This document shows positions 22,884 to 29,928 of a stretch of 47,999 nt of DNA, piece by piece (positions within the stretch are counted from its first letter, which is position 1; every line of letters starts with the position of its first letter). Below the pieces are notes generated by a model that saw only the letters and a program-made list of their open reading frames with translations, had not been told where the DNA came from and ran no database searches. The stretch comes from a virus: IMG/VR virus record IMGVR_UViG_3300050821_004405, positions 1 through 47,999 of that record; one strand, 5' to 3'. The position numbers were made by a program, and so were the translations under genes.

Positions 22884-22887
22884 TAAC

Positions 22888-23208
22888 ATGAATCCAATCA
22901 AACAACAAATTAAAAGAGAAGCAGCAAAATCTTTATTCAAGGCTGGTTTAAAATGGAAAGAGTTCTCTGATACTCATTGGCGAGTTAATGAGATTGACTT
23001 CTGGCCGACAACGGATAAATGGCTTTGCCCTTTAACCGGAGAGACAGAATTCGGAGTTGAGAACTTAATAAAATATATCAAGGTAAAATCCCCATCAAAA
23101 GGAATTAAAACCTTGTCTGTAGAACAGATGTTTGATATCGCTCGTAAGCACCACGGAAGCCTTTTTGATATGTGCAAAATAATGCATAAGGAGATTTATG
23201 GAATATAA
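22888..23208 (+). CDS. hypothetical protein, 106 aa
   Basis: It starts four bases after the CCA of the tRNA-like RNA, with no ribosome site of its own except what that RNA provides. The product is basic and carries a W-rich middle (HWRVNEIDFWPTTDKWLCPL) followed by a helical end. The proteins of similar pattern that I can recall are small phage proteins of unknown role. Confidence 0.6.
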   Translation: MNPIKQQIKREAAKSLFKAGLKWKEFSDTHWRVNEIDFWPTTDKWLCPLTGETEFGVENLIKYIKVKSPSKGIKTLSVEQMFDIARKHHGSLFDMCKIMHKEIYGI

Positions 23209-23395
23209 GAAAAAATGGCGACCCAGTGTAAAGATTAAAACAGTTGAGCAGGCAGTTAAATTAATTCTATCACAGAAGTACGTTTTCTATCGCCACAAGG
23301 TCTATCACTTTGGATGGACGCGGGGATGGAGTTTAGCTTTTATATCAACAGCCGTCAAAGGTGGATGGCTACGCAAAGCAAAGGAGAATGTATGA
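23198..23395 (+). CDS. small basic protein, 65 aa
   Basis: AGGAG precedes the ATG; it overlaps the preceding gene by 11 bases and the recT start by 4. Many aromatic and basic residues (KYVFYRHKVYHFGWTRGW) suggest nucleic-acid binding. No family is recognised. Confidence 0.55.
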   Translation: MEYKKKWRPSVKIKTVEQAVKLILSQKYVFYRHKVYHFGWTRGWSLAFISTAVKGGWLRKAKENV

Positions 23396-24291
23396 CGACA
23401 CAGGCACCCATAGAAATGACCCCAAAAACAAAGATGTTAAATGATGTAGCAGAGAAGCTTAATGGTCTACTTACCAAGCATGTGGACGCATTGCCGAAGA
23501 ACTTTAACCAAACAAGGTTTCTGCAAAACTGCTTGACAGTTCTTAATGACACCAAAGAAATTGAGAAATGCTCTCCAATGAGCGTTGCCCGGACCATGAT
23601 CAAAGGAGCATATCTTGGTCTGGACTTCTTCCGTCGGGAATGTTATGCCATTCCCTATGGGACCGAATTGAATTTCCAAACCGATTATAAGGGTGAAATT
23701 AAGCTGGTTAAGAAATATAGCCAGCAACCAATTTTGGATGTCTATGCCCAGCTCGTTAGACAAGGGGACGAGCTTGATATTAATATTGAGGCAGGCAAAC
23801 AAACCCTTAATTTCAAACCAAAATTATTTAATGACGGTGAGATTATGGGTGTTTTTGCTGTGGCCTATTTTATGGATGGATCCATGAGATATGAGGCCAT
23901 GAGCAAAAAAGAGATCGAAGATATCCGCCGAAAATTCTCTAAGGCTCCCAATAGCCCGGCATGGGATAAGTCTTATGGAGAAATGTGCAAGAAGGTAGTC
24001 TTGCGCCGTCTTTGCAAAATGCTCGCATTAGATTTTGATCACGCTGAACAGGACAAGGCCTTTGAAGAAGGCGCCGAGACAGAAGTGCGTGGTAATAAAA
24101 AAGTAGTGGATGTCAATGTCGAAGATCCTTTTAATAAAAATAAGGACAAGGCTACCCAAGAAACAGGGGGTAGCTCGTCCACAGATAAGGACCCGGATGC
24201 TGAATTAAAGGCTGAATTACGAGCCAAGAATCCCGACAAGAGTGAGTGGGAAATTGAAGAAATGATCGCTAACTCTCGGAAGACGTCATGA
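23392..24291 (+). CDS. recT: RecT-family single-strand annealing protein
   Basis: The 299-residue protein starts at 23392 with AAAGGAG upstream. The RecT core is clear: RFLQNCLTVLNDT, CSPMSVARTMIKGAYLGLDFF, CYAIPYG.ELNFQTDYKGEIKL, YAQLVRQGDELDIN, MGVFAVAYFMDGS and SYGEMCKKVVLRRLCKML. It coats and anneals single-stranded DNA during phage recombination and replication restart. The C-terminal 70 residues are acidic and disordered, as in other RecT proteins, and may contact host SSB or partners. It forms a module with the SMC-like ATPase and the following nuclease. Confidence 0.93.
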   Translation: MTTQAPIEMTPKTKMLNDVAEKLNGLLTKHVDALPKNFNQTRFLQNCLTVLNDTKEIEKCSPMSVARTMIKGAYLGLDFFRRECYAIPYGTELNFQTDYKGEIKLVKKYSQQPILDVYAQLVRQGDELDINIEAGKQTLNFKPKLFNDGEIMGVFAVAYFMDGSMRYEAMSKKEIEDIRRKFSKAPNSPAWDKSYGEMCKKVVLRRLCKMLALDFDHAEQDKAFEEGAETEVRGNKKVVDVNVEDPFNKNKDKATQETGGSSSTDKDPDAELKAELRAKNPDKSEWEIEEMIANSRKTS

Positions 24292-25085
24292 TTTTGACCC
24301 CCGAAAATTATTTCTCACCGGAGGCCATGACTAAATATTTCTCTGTATCCCAATACAAAGATTTTGTAGGAACAATGGGGCAGAGAGGGTGTGAGGCCAT
24401 GGCATTGGCTAAGATGCGGGGCGAATGGAAGATGGAAATGACCGTCCCGCTACTGGTTGGGTCTTATGTGGATGCGCATTTTGAGGGAACTTTAGATATA
24501 TTTAAAGCTCAGCATCCCGAGATATTAAAGACTAACGGTGGTCTTAAGTCTGATTATGTGCAGGCGGATGACATCATTAATCGTATTGAACGTGACGATT
24601 ATATGATGAAATACCTCTCTGGCGAGAAACAGGTGATATTTACCGGGGAGATATTTGGTGTGCCATGGAAATGCAAGGTAGATTCCTTGGACAGAGCCCG
24701 TTATATTACTGATTTAAAGGTCATGAGAGGCATCAGGGAGTCTCATTGGGTTAAAGATCAGGGGTATATGTCATTTGTCGAATATTGGGGGTATGACATA
24801 CAGGGAGCGGTGTATCAAAAGCTGGTGACAATGGGCCTTGGGAAATCCCTCCCTTTCTTTATAGCGGCTGCCACAAAGGAAAGGGTTCCTGATATCGCCA
24901 TTATTGGATTCACGCAATATGATCTTGATAGCATGCTATCAACAGTGGCTCCCAATATTCAAAGGATAAAGGATTTAAAAGAAGGAAAAGCAGATCCCGA
25001 CCGATGCGAGGCTTGCGATTATTGCAAGACCACTAAGGTATTAACAAAGCCCATTCACTATTCAGAACTAATTCTGGATATTTAA
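24288..25085 (+). CDS. PD-(D/E)XK exonuclease of the RecE/RecB type
   Basis: This 265-residue protein overlaps recT by 4 bases. The nuclease core is visible as VGSYVDAHFEG, then GVPWKCKVDSLDRARYITDLKV (the D...DxK motif), a Gln-rich YDIQGAVYQ helix (QxxxY) and a Cys cluster, DRCEACDYCKTT, near the end, possibly an iron-sulfur or zinc site. It matches the phage PDDEXK_1-like family that resects double-strand ends so that RecT can anneal the exposed strand. Confidence 0.85.
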   Translation: MILTPENYFSPEAMTKYFSVSQYKDFVGTMGQRGCEAMALAKMRGEWKMEMTVPLLVGSYVDAHFEGTLDIFKAQHPEILKTNGGLKSDYVQADDIINRIERDDYMMKYLSGEKQVIFTGEIFGVPWKCKVDSLDRARYITDLKVMRGIRESHWVKDQGYMSFVEYWGYDIQGAVYQKLVTMGLGKSLPFFIAAATKERVPDIAIIGFTQYDLDSMLSTVAPNIQRIKDLKEGKADPDRCEACDYCKTTKVLTKPIHYSELILDI

Positions 25086-25096
25086 AAAGGAGATTT

Positions 25097-25741
25097 ATGG
25101 ACGAGAGAGACGAATCATGCAGCACCCAAGTATCAGTAGGGCTTCCAAAGCGAAAGATTTTAACTATTGATACGGAGACCACCGGCCTGCCAAACAAAGA
25201 AGCAAACTATGAGTCAGACTTTATGTCCTATCCATTCATTGTCACTTTAGCATATAAGATAAATGATGAAGAAACCAAATACTTCATCATCAATCAAGAA
25301 GGCCGATTGATCCCAGAAGATTCTATCCGAATCCACGGAATTACCAATGAAATGGCCAATGCCAGCACGATCACGGCAGCCATGGCATTATTACAACTTC
25401 TGGATGATGCTGCCGGTGCAGAAGAGGTCGTAGGCCACAATTTATTTTTTGATACCTCTATTATTAAGGCCAATGTATTACGTATGGTGGCCAATAATAC
25501 GGTTCCTCCCAGCACATTTGAAAGAATGGAAGAATTGCTTCATAAGGATCGTCGGGTTGATACCATGCACAAAACCACTAAATTCTGCAATATCCCAGGT
25601 AAGTATGGTGCAAAGTGGCCGACTCTGGTGGAATTACATTTTAAGCTATTCAATGAGAACTTCGAGGCTCACAACAGTAAAGAAGATGTAGACGCCACCT
25701 ATAAGTGTTATTTGAAGCTAAAAGAATTGAAAGTTCTATGA
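25097..25741 (+). CDS. DnaQ-like DEDDh 3'-5' exonuclease
   Basis: The 214-residue protein shows all three exonuclease motifs: ILTIDTETTGLP (DxE), VVGHNLFFDTSII (HN..FD) and AHNSKEDVDATYKCY (H....D). The GITNEMA segment is also typical of the DnaQ family. It is probably a proofreading or DNA-degrading exonuclease. As no phage polymerase is present, it may act with host polymerase III or in recombination. Confidence 0.9.
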   Translation: MDERDESCSTQVSVGLPKRKILTIDTETTGLPNKEANYESDFMSYPFIVTLAYKINDEETKYFIINQEGRLIPEDSIRIHGITNEMANASTITAAMALLQLLDDAAGAEEVVGHNLFFDTSIIKANVLRMVANNTVPPSTFERMEELLHKDRRVDTMHKTTKFCNIPGKYGAKWPTLVELHFKLFNENFEAHNSKEDVDATYKCYLKLKELKVL

Positions 25742-25899
25742 GACGATTTTTGGGAATAATATGGAGGATAATTTTTATCTGGGTTCCTCCTATTAATGCA
25801 ATCACCGCATGGTTTTCCAAGCCAAACGCAGAACAAAAGACGCCCATTAGATCAATTCCTTACTTTATCTATTGCAACTATAGGGGGTGGTGGAAATGA
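25738..25899 (+). CDS. small membrane-associated protein, 53 aa
   Basis: It overlaps the exonuclease stop (ATGA). One hydrophobic segment (FLGIIWRIIFIWVPP) is followed by INAITAWFSKP, which resembles LNPITAWFNKL just before the signal segment of the endolysin at 20067. The two proteins may share a membrane-proximal module. No family is recognised. Confidence 0.5.
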   Translation: MRRFLGIIWRIIFIWVPPINAITAWFSKPNAEQKTPIRSIPYFIYCNYRGWWK

Positions 25900-26132
25900 C
25901 AAAAAAAATTATAAAACAAAAAGAATTCTTTAGTTGGTGCCAACAGAAGAAGATTTTTAATTATGTTGACATCCGCAATTATAGCCTTGAGAATTTCTAT
26001 CTTCGCGCTGAACGCACCATTCGTGACTTTGTTTCAGAAGGGAAAATACGAAGGATTAGCGACGAAGAATCTTTGTTAAGGGGCCTACGCAAAGATGGTA
26101 ATGCTCGCCTAGCATGGTTCGAAGTGGTCTAA
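25896..26132 (+). CDS. small helical protein, 78 aa (winged-helix-like)
   Basis: It overlaps the preceding gene by 4 bases (ATGA), with GGGGGTGG upstream. The pattern EFFSWCQQKKIFNYVDIRNY ... AERTIRDFVSEGKIRRISDEES resembles a small winged helix in which a helix is followed by a basic hairpin. DNA binding is an inference. The hairpin-closed RNA element starts immediately after its stop codon. Confidence 0.55.
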   Translation: MTKKIIKQKEFFSWCQQKKIFNYVDIRNYSLENFYLRAERTIRDFVSEGKIRRISDEESLLRGLRKDGNARLAWFEVV

Positions 26133-26231
26133 TCTTCTTGGGAATAATTAGCCAGTCCTAGGACGCCCGTGGGACGAACGAACAAAAGACCACGCGATTG
26201 AGTGCACTCAGAGATCCGATTCCCAAGAAGG
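26133..26231 (+). ncRNA. 99-nt multi-branched RNA element closed by a 12-bp perfect stem
   Basis: CTTCTTGGGAAT (26134-26145) and ATTCCCAAGAAG (26219-26230) pair perfectly. Inside are GTCC-TA-GGAC, a CGTGG/CCACG stem around a GACGAACGAAC-containing loop, and the palindrome GAGTGCACTC, giving a three- or four-way junction. The element fills the gap between two genes, is more GC-rich than its surroundings and has no frame. Its total length and stem length match the element at 11744-11841. It could be a processed small RNA, a ribozyme-like or protective element, or a protein-binding DNA site. Confidence 0.55.
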
Positions 26232-26233
26232 AA

Positions 26234-26253
26234 AAATAAATATATATTTATTT
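26234..26253. repeat. 20-bp perfect AT palindrome
   Basis: AAATAAATATATATTTATTT is its own reverse complement and lies 3 bases after the 99-nt element. It may be a weak terminator-like hairpin, a DNA unwinding site or a protein operator; the low-complexity composition limits certainty. Confidence 0.5.
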
Positions 26254-26315
26254 GCAATTTCTATTTATCCTCATAGAATATTTTTGTGCCATATCACACA
26301 AAATGAAAGGATAGC

Positions 26316-26612
26316 ATGAAACTAACTCCTCCCGCACCACAAAATGCAACACGACGTCTAAAATTCTTTTTAGAAAATCCTGATTGGCCTAAGGCAAAAT
26401 ATTGGACGATAAGGTTAAGAGAAGAATTATCCCACAAGAAATTCGGTTTCACCAAGAGGGTGGCCATGGATGCGGAGATATTAATAGGACGATTGGAGCC
26501 AAGAATTCCTGGTGCGAGCCGTCCAGATATTAAGCCTCACCATGAGAAGAAGAAACCATTCATTCAACACTTTATTAATAAATTTAAAAAGGCCAGTCAG
26601 CGGGGAGTTTAA
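26316..26612 (+). CDS. hypothetical basic protein, 98 aa
   Basis: It starts after the 184-bp gap with AAAGG upstream. The product is helical and very basic towards the C-terminus (HHEKKKPFIQHFINKFKKAS). No family is recognised. Nucleic-acid binding is possible from charge only. Confidence 0.58.
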   Translation: MKLTPPAPQNATRRLKFFLENPDWPKAKYWTIRLREELSHKKFGFTKRVAMDAEILIGRLEPRIPGASRPDIKPHHEKKKPFIQHFINKFKKASQRGV

Positions 26613-26616
26613 TGCG

Positions 26617-26781
26617 ATGGTCGTCTTAATCTTGCTTATTTTTGTCTTGTATATTTATGGTGTTTTTATTTCAGGAATGATGCTATGGACAGAAAGAGGC
26701 GTTAGAATTCCACAGGGAAGGCCATATTGGATGATGCTATTTTCTTGGTATTCAGTATTTTATTTAACGGCAACAGTATAA
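26617..26781 (+). CDS. small membrane protein, 54 aa
   Basis: I start it at the ATG at 26617 (GGGGAG upstream). It has one strong N-terminal membrane segment (VVLILLIFVLYIYGVFISGM) and a second weaker one at the end (LFSWYSVFYLTATV). No family is recognised. Confidence 0.5.
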   Translation: MVVLILLIFVLYIYGVFISGMMLWTERGVRIPQGRPYWMMLFSWYSVFYLTATV

Positions 26782-26795
26782 TCGAGGAGGAGTAA

Positions 26796-27098
26796 ATGAA
26801 AGATTCAATTCTAAATGACCCTATCATCAAGCCTGATCAAGACTTCATGCTTGTTAAAAAGCATGAGAAAAAATCCCTTATCCATGTGCCAAAAGATTCT
26901 GTCAATACCCCAAGAGATATGATTCCGTTTGAAATCTTGGCCATAGGACCCGGCAGATGGGAATTCGGGGGATTTATAAAAACTACCCACAAAGTCGGGG
27001 ATATGGTGCTTATTAACGGCCCCGTCATTGCTACAAAATATAATGACGTGGAGTATTTATTTGCCAAAGAAAGAGACATTGCAGGATCTTTGGTATAG
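26796..27098 (+). CDS. GroES-like co-chaperonin (Cpn10 family)
   Basis: This 100-residue protein has the Cpn10 outline: IIKPDQDFMLVKK (consensus kPl.DrVlVk), a middle loop with IPFEILAIGPGRWEFGG (consensus VvAvGpG), HKVGDMVLINGP, and the ending NDVEYLFAKERDIAGSL (consensus ...y.i..e.DILA). It is close to the usual 95-100 residue length. It would cap host GroEL, as T4 gp31 does, to fold the phage capsid or tail proteins. No phage GroEL is present. A GAGGAG site precedes it. Confidence 0.8.
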   Translation: MKDSILNDPIIKPDQDFMLVKKHEKKSLIHVPKDSVNTPRDMIPFEILAIGPGRWEFGGFIKTTHKVGDMVLINGPVIATKYNDVEYLFAKERDIAGSLV

Positions 27099-27108
27099 AA
27101 AGGATAAA

Positions 27109-27318
27109 ATGTTAAAAAAAATTAAAGAAGCTTTAGGATTAACTCCGAAGGCTTCGCCGGGCTTAGAACCTCAGGATGCGTTAAAAATATCCGTCGGCGT
27201 TCAAGGAAATAAAATAGTGATCCTTCTGGACAAGAAGGTTGATACCATCACGCTCGACAAGGTTCAGCTTACCAACTTCTTGGGGGCGTTGGCATCTCGC
27301 GCGACGCTGATTAAATAA
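27109..27318 (+). CDS. small early protein, 69 aa
   Basis: The start at 27109 has GAAAGG upstream. The end is a beta-hairpin-rich domain (ISVGVQGNKIVILLDKKVDT, followed by LTNFLGALASRA), a pattern common in small phage proteins of unknown function. It overlaps the following ATG by one base. Confidence 0.55.
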   Translation: MLKKIKEALGLTPKASPGLEPQDALKISVGVQGNKIVILLDKKVDTITLDKVQLTNFLGALASRATLIK

Positions 27319-27719
27319 TGTCTGGATTCAAAAAAAGAACTGAGAGCTCCTTGGTAACTGCTCTTGGAAATTACTTACAGGTCCTTGAAAATATGGGCAA
27401 GATCGCCTTCTGGTCTCGTCAACAGGCTGGAAAAGTCTGTATCCCAGGCAAAAATAAGTTATATAAGATGAGGCTTGGCCGGGAAGGCATATCTGACTTA
27501 TGGGTAATGCCTGTGAGATGGAACCAGTTTACCACTAGGGAACCACAATGGGAATCTACTGTTCCCATGATATGGATCGAAGCAAAATTAGATGGAGAAA
27601 AACAATCTCCAGATCAAGTGGAATTTGAGAAGTTAGCAAATAAGTGTGGTCATTATTACTGGGTAATTCACGACTGTGATGAATTAGAGAAAAAATTAAA
27701 AGAGATCGGGGTATTATGA
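27318..27719 (+). CDS. VRR-NUC nuclease
   Basis: The 133-residue protein shows the VRR-NUC layout: FWSRQQAGKV, GREGISDLWVMP (catalytic Asp), MIWIEAKLDGEKQSPDQVEF (ExK followed by the conserved Q) and HYYWVIHDCDELE. These stand-alone phage VRR-NUC proteins cut branched DNA such as Holliday junctions before packaging. Its stop overlaps the next start. Confidence 0.9.
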   Translation: MSGFKKRTESSLVTALGNYLQVLENMGKIAFWSRQQAGKVCIPGKNKLYKMRLGREGISDLWVMPVRWNQFTTREPQWESTVPMIWIEAKLDGEKQSPDQVEFEKLANKCGHYYWVIHDCDELEKKLKEIGVL

Positions 27720-27844
27720 TATCAATTTTTATTAAATTATTAATCGCCGCCGCTGCATATATGGTTGGGTATACTATTGGACTTTCCAATGGTAGACGCG
27801 AAGGATATATGGCTGGTCGAGAAAGGGAGAAAAATGTTAGGTGA
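27716..27844 (+). CDS. small single-pass membrane protein, 42 aa
   Basis: It overlaps the nuclease stop (ATGA) and the next start. One membrane segment (ISIFIKLLIAAAAYMVGYTI) with Gly/Tyr small-residue packing is followed by a basic tail (GRREGYMAGREREKNVR). No family is recognised. Confidence 0.5.
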   Translation: MISIFIKLLIAAAAYMVGYTIGLSNGRREGYMAGREREKNVR

Positions 27845-28043
27845 TCTATTGAGATCGAAAAGAGAAGAATTGAGATTTACCCAAGATGATGTTGCCAAGC
27901 TTGCCGGTTGCAGCCGAGCTTCAATCGCAAAGTTCGAGACTGGCCAATATCTTCCTAGCATTTATCTTTGCCATAAGCTTTTTAAAGTCCTTCATTTGAG
28001 AGAATTTTCAACGATGACTGCTAGAATTATGGCAGGTAAGTAA
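27834..28043 (+). CDS. XRE-family transcription regulator (Cro/CI-like HTH)
   Basis: The start at 27834 has GGGAG upstream. The 69-residue protein is a single HTH domain: LGDLLRSKREELRFTQDDVA KLAGCS, then RASIAKFETGQYLPSIYLCH, the classic xre pattern. There is no C-terminal domain, so it resembles Cro more than CI. It could switch between the early and late units; no operator can be assigned from sequence alone. Without an integrase it is not evidence of lysogeny. Confidence 0.85.
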   Translation: MLGDLLRSKREELRFTQDDVAKLAGCSRASIAKFETGQYLPSIYLCHKLFKVLHLREFSTMTARIMAGK

Positions 28044-28414
28044 TGGAAAAACCCGTCGATCAAAGAGAACAGGAGTATTGGCATGGAACCAAAAATAAAC
28101 TCATTCGCTATTACTTCTATTGTCAGCGCGGCTTGGATCTGTTTAATAATTTTAGGTACGTCATTATGGCTATATTCGGTATTTATTATACGCTTAAGCT
28201 TAAAAATCCAGACATACTTCTGGGTATGTTTTTATTCTCTATCCCTCTTCTCATGTTTATTGGGTATTGGTCTGTGCATCATGTGGGTAAAGTCATTGAT
28301 TGGCTAAATGTAAAATTCTCAACTCACTATTCTCTCTATGCCATCAAACTTCAAGAGGAGATTCGAGATGCCGTACAAAAATTGGTTAAAGACGGTTCTG
28401 AAGTTATTGATTGA
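28043..28414 (+). CDS. membrane protein next to glycosyltransferase, 123 aa
   Basis: Two membrane segments (FRYVIMAIFGIYYTL and LLGMFLFSIPLLMFIGYWSV) are followed by an amphipathic C-terminal region. It overlaps the following small gene by 47 bases. The position suggests a partner of the glycosyltransferase (for example a flippase-like helper), but it lacks a recognisable family. Confidence 0.55.
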   Translation: MEKPVDQREQEYWHGTKNKLIRYYFYCQRGLDLFNNFRYVIMAIFGIYYTLKLKNPDILLGMFLFSIPLLMFIGYWSVHHVGKVIDWLNVKFSTHYSLYAIKLQEEIRDAVQKLVKDGSEVID

Positions 28415-28526
28415 TGCCCTCATTGCATGTGTGGTATTCATTCTATTTTTTGCGTTTTCTATCTTTCTTTACATCACCATACCCGGAGGCAGCAGTGATT
28501 CCATCGATTATTCTAATCCTCATTAA
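28368..28526 (+). CDS. small membrane protein, 52 aa
   Basis: An AGAGGAG site precedes the ATG at 28368. One long membrane segment (LLIDALIACVVFILFFAFSI) is followed by a short periplasm-like tail. It overlaps both the preceding gene and the start of the glycosyltransferase, so it is translated with them. Confidence 0.5.
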   Translation: MPYKNWLKTVLKLLIDALIACVVFILFFAFSIFLYITIPGGSSDSIDYSNPH

Positions 28527-29928
28527 TATTGCTCTATACTTTCACTCGACGACATATGATGTCATTATGGATGATTACCAATGGTACCAGAAGAGGCGCC
28601 AGTTGGGTTTTTTCCCTATTTCCAAGATAAGGAATTTTAACAATTTCCAAGAGTTTATTTCAGATCACCTCTATAGCGGTACCACGTTCGGTACAAATGT
28701 CAAATTAGAACATTGGGTAAAGATAGCCATTAACTCAACCATTGCGATACTTATGTTTTTTGCACTAGGGCACGACAAGATATCTTTTGGTGCCGCGGTT
28801 CTCTATATTTGTAATCCAATTAATAACCAGACATCCCTGTGGCTCAATGGCCGTCGGTATGCGATAAATATTATATTGGTATTGACAATGATGTTGGTGC
28901 CAATTATTGCACCCGCCCTATATCTTTTTAGTGGACTACTTCAAGTCACCGCCATTTTCTCACCAATATTACTTTTAAATAAATCCCCATGGTTCCTTCT
29001 TTTGATCCCGATATTCCTGCTGGCCGGGAGTCAATATATTATAGGAAAATGTCGTGGGCGCATGGAGGTCATGGCAGATGGGGATCTGAAAACTTTCAAA
29101 CCTACCAGATTTATTGTCATCGTCAAGACCTTTGGTTTCTTTTTTTGGAAGATGATATTCCCTCAAGTATGTGCGATGCAATATCCTGATCGTTTGAAGT
29201 GGGGATTAACTAAGGAGGGGACAGAAGATGCGTATAAAATTGATGCTTATTTCTTTAAAGGCACAGCAGCTTTGGGTGCGTGTGCGATTATATTTTTTAT
29301 TCTTCCTCATAGGTATATTGGATTTTTTGGATTCTTTGTTTTAGCCACTCTGCAATGGTCAGCCGTCTTGCCCGTGACCCAAATTCTATCAGATAGATAT
29401 TGCAGCATGCCAAATGTATTTATGATGTTTTTCCTTTCATATTTTTTATCAATGGCCGGGATTCTCTATGTCCCATTATTAATAGCATTTTGTGCTTATT
29501 ATTGTATTTGCCTCTCTGAAGTGTACCCGATGTATAAAGACCTTACTTCATTTTATCAATACCACCTCCGTCACTTTCCTGCACTGTCTTGGTACCGACA
29601 CAATTTGATTCAGGACCTAATGAACGAAGGGAAGCAAGAAATGGCCTCAGCCCAGACATTCGAGGGATTAATCAATGATCCAAAAGATTTCCGTCTTCTT
29701 ATTTGGGGAGCCATCATGTCTTTGATAAAGGGAGATACTAAGCATGCAGAGGACTTCCTAAAGGAAGCAGAGAAGAATACCTACATCAATAAATATGATG
29801 ACAATATGGCGGAAATCGCCAACTTAAGGAAGCAGATAAGCATCATCGCTCCCATAGAAAAGAAAAAGGAGCGCATGACCCAAAGAGAAAAATTCGTTTA
29901 TATGAAAAGACGCGGCCTAAAGGGATAG
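28495..29928 (+). CDS. multi-pass membrane GT-C glycosyltransferase (TMTC-like)
   Basis: The 477-residue protein starts at GTG 28495, with GGAGG five bases upstream. It has about ten membrane segments. An acidic motif after the first segment (IMDDYQWY) and the segment CNPINNQTSLWLNGRRYAIN resemble the DD and hP...E.v.W.sGR motifs of TMTC/PMT-type O-glycosyltransferases. QILSDRYCSMPNVFMM matches their aeRY.y.Ps region. The C-terminal 110 residues are helical with a TPR-like look (AEDFLKEAEKNT...). It would transfer a lipid-linked sugar to a surface protein or glycan, as in seroconversion. The family call is by motif, not certain. Confidence 0.55.
   Translation: MIPSIILILINIALYFHSTTYDVIMDDYQWYQKRRQLGFFPISKIRNFNNFQEFISDHLYSGTTFGTNVKLEHWVKIAINSTIAILMFFALGHDKISFGAAVLYICNPINNQTSLWLNGRRYAINIILVLTMMLVPIIAPALYLFSGLLQVTAIFSPILLLNKSPWFLLLIPIFLLAGSQYIIGKCRGRMEVMADGDLKTFKPTRFIVIVKTFGFFFWKMIFPQVCAMQYPDRLKWGLTKEGTEDAYKIDAYFFKGTAALGACAIIFFILPHRYIGFFGFFVLATLQWSAVLPVTQILSDRYCSMPNVFMMFFLSYFLSMAGILYVPLLIAFCAYYCICLSEVYPMYKDLTSFYQYHLRHFPALSWYRHNLIQDLMNEGKQEMASAQTFEGLINDPKDFRLLIWGAIMSLIKGDTKHAEDFLKEAEKNTYINKYDDNMAEIANLRKQISIIAPIEKKKERMTQREKFVYMKRRGLKG

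Noticed and set aside
22646-22887. Group I intron or tmRNA
   Set aside because: No recognisable P7/G-binding segment, no J8/7 AAGAUA-type sequence and no tag reading frame ending in a LAA-type peptide; the 5' end does not match the tmRNA GGGG start. Left as an unresolved tRNA-ended RNA.
26133-26231. Hammerhead, twister or other known small ribozyme
   Set aside because: No CUGAUGA/GAAA or other core sequence fits; only the stem architecture is visible.
27834-28043. CI-type repressor implying a temperate phage
   Set aside because: Only one HTH domain, no integrase, excisionase or partition gene. An XRE protein alone does not show lysogeny.
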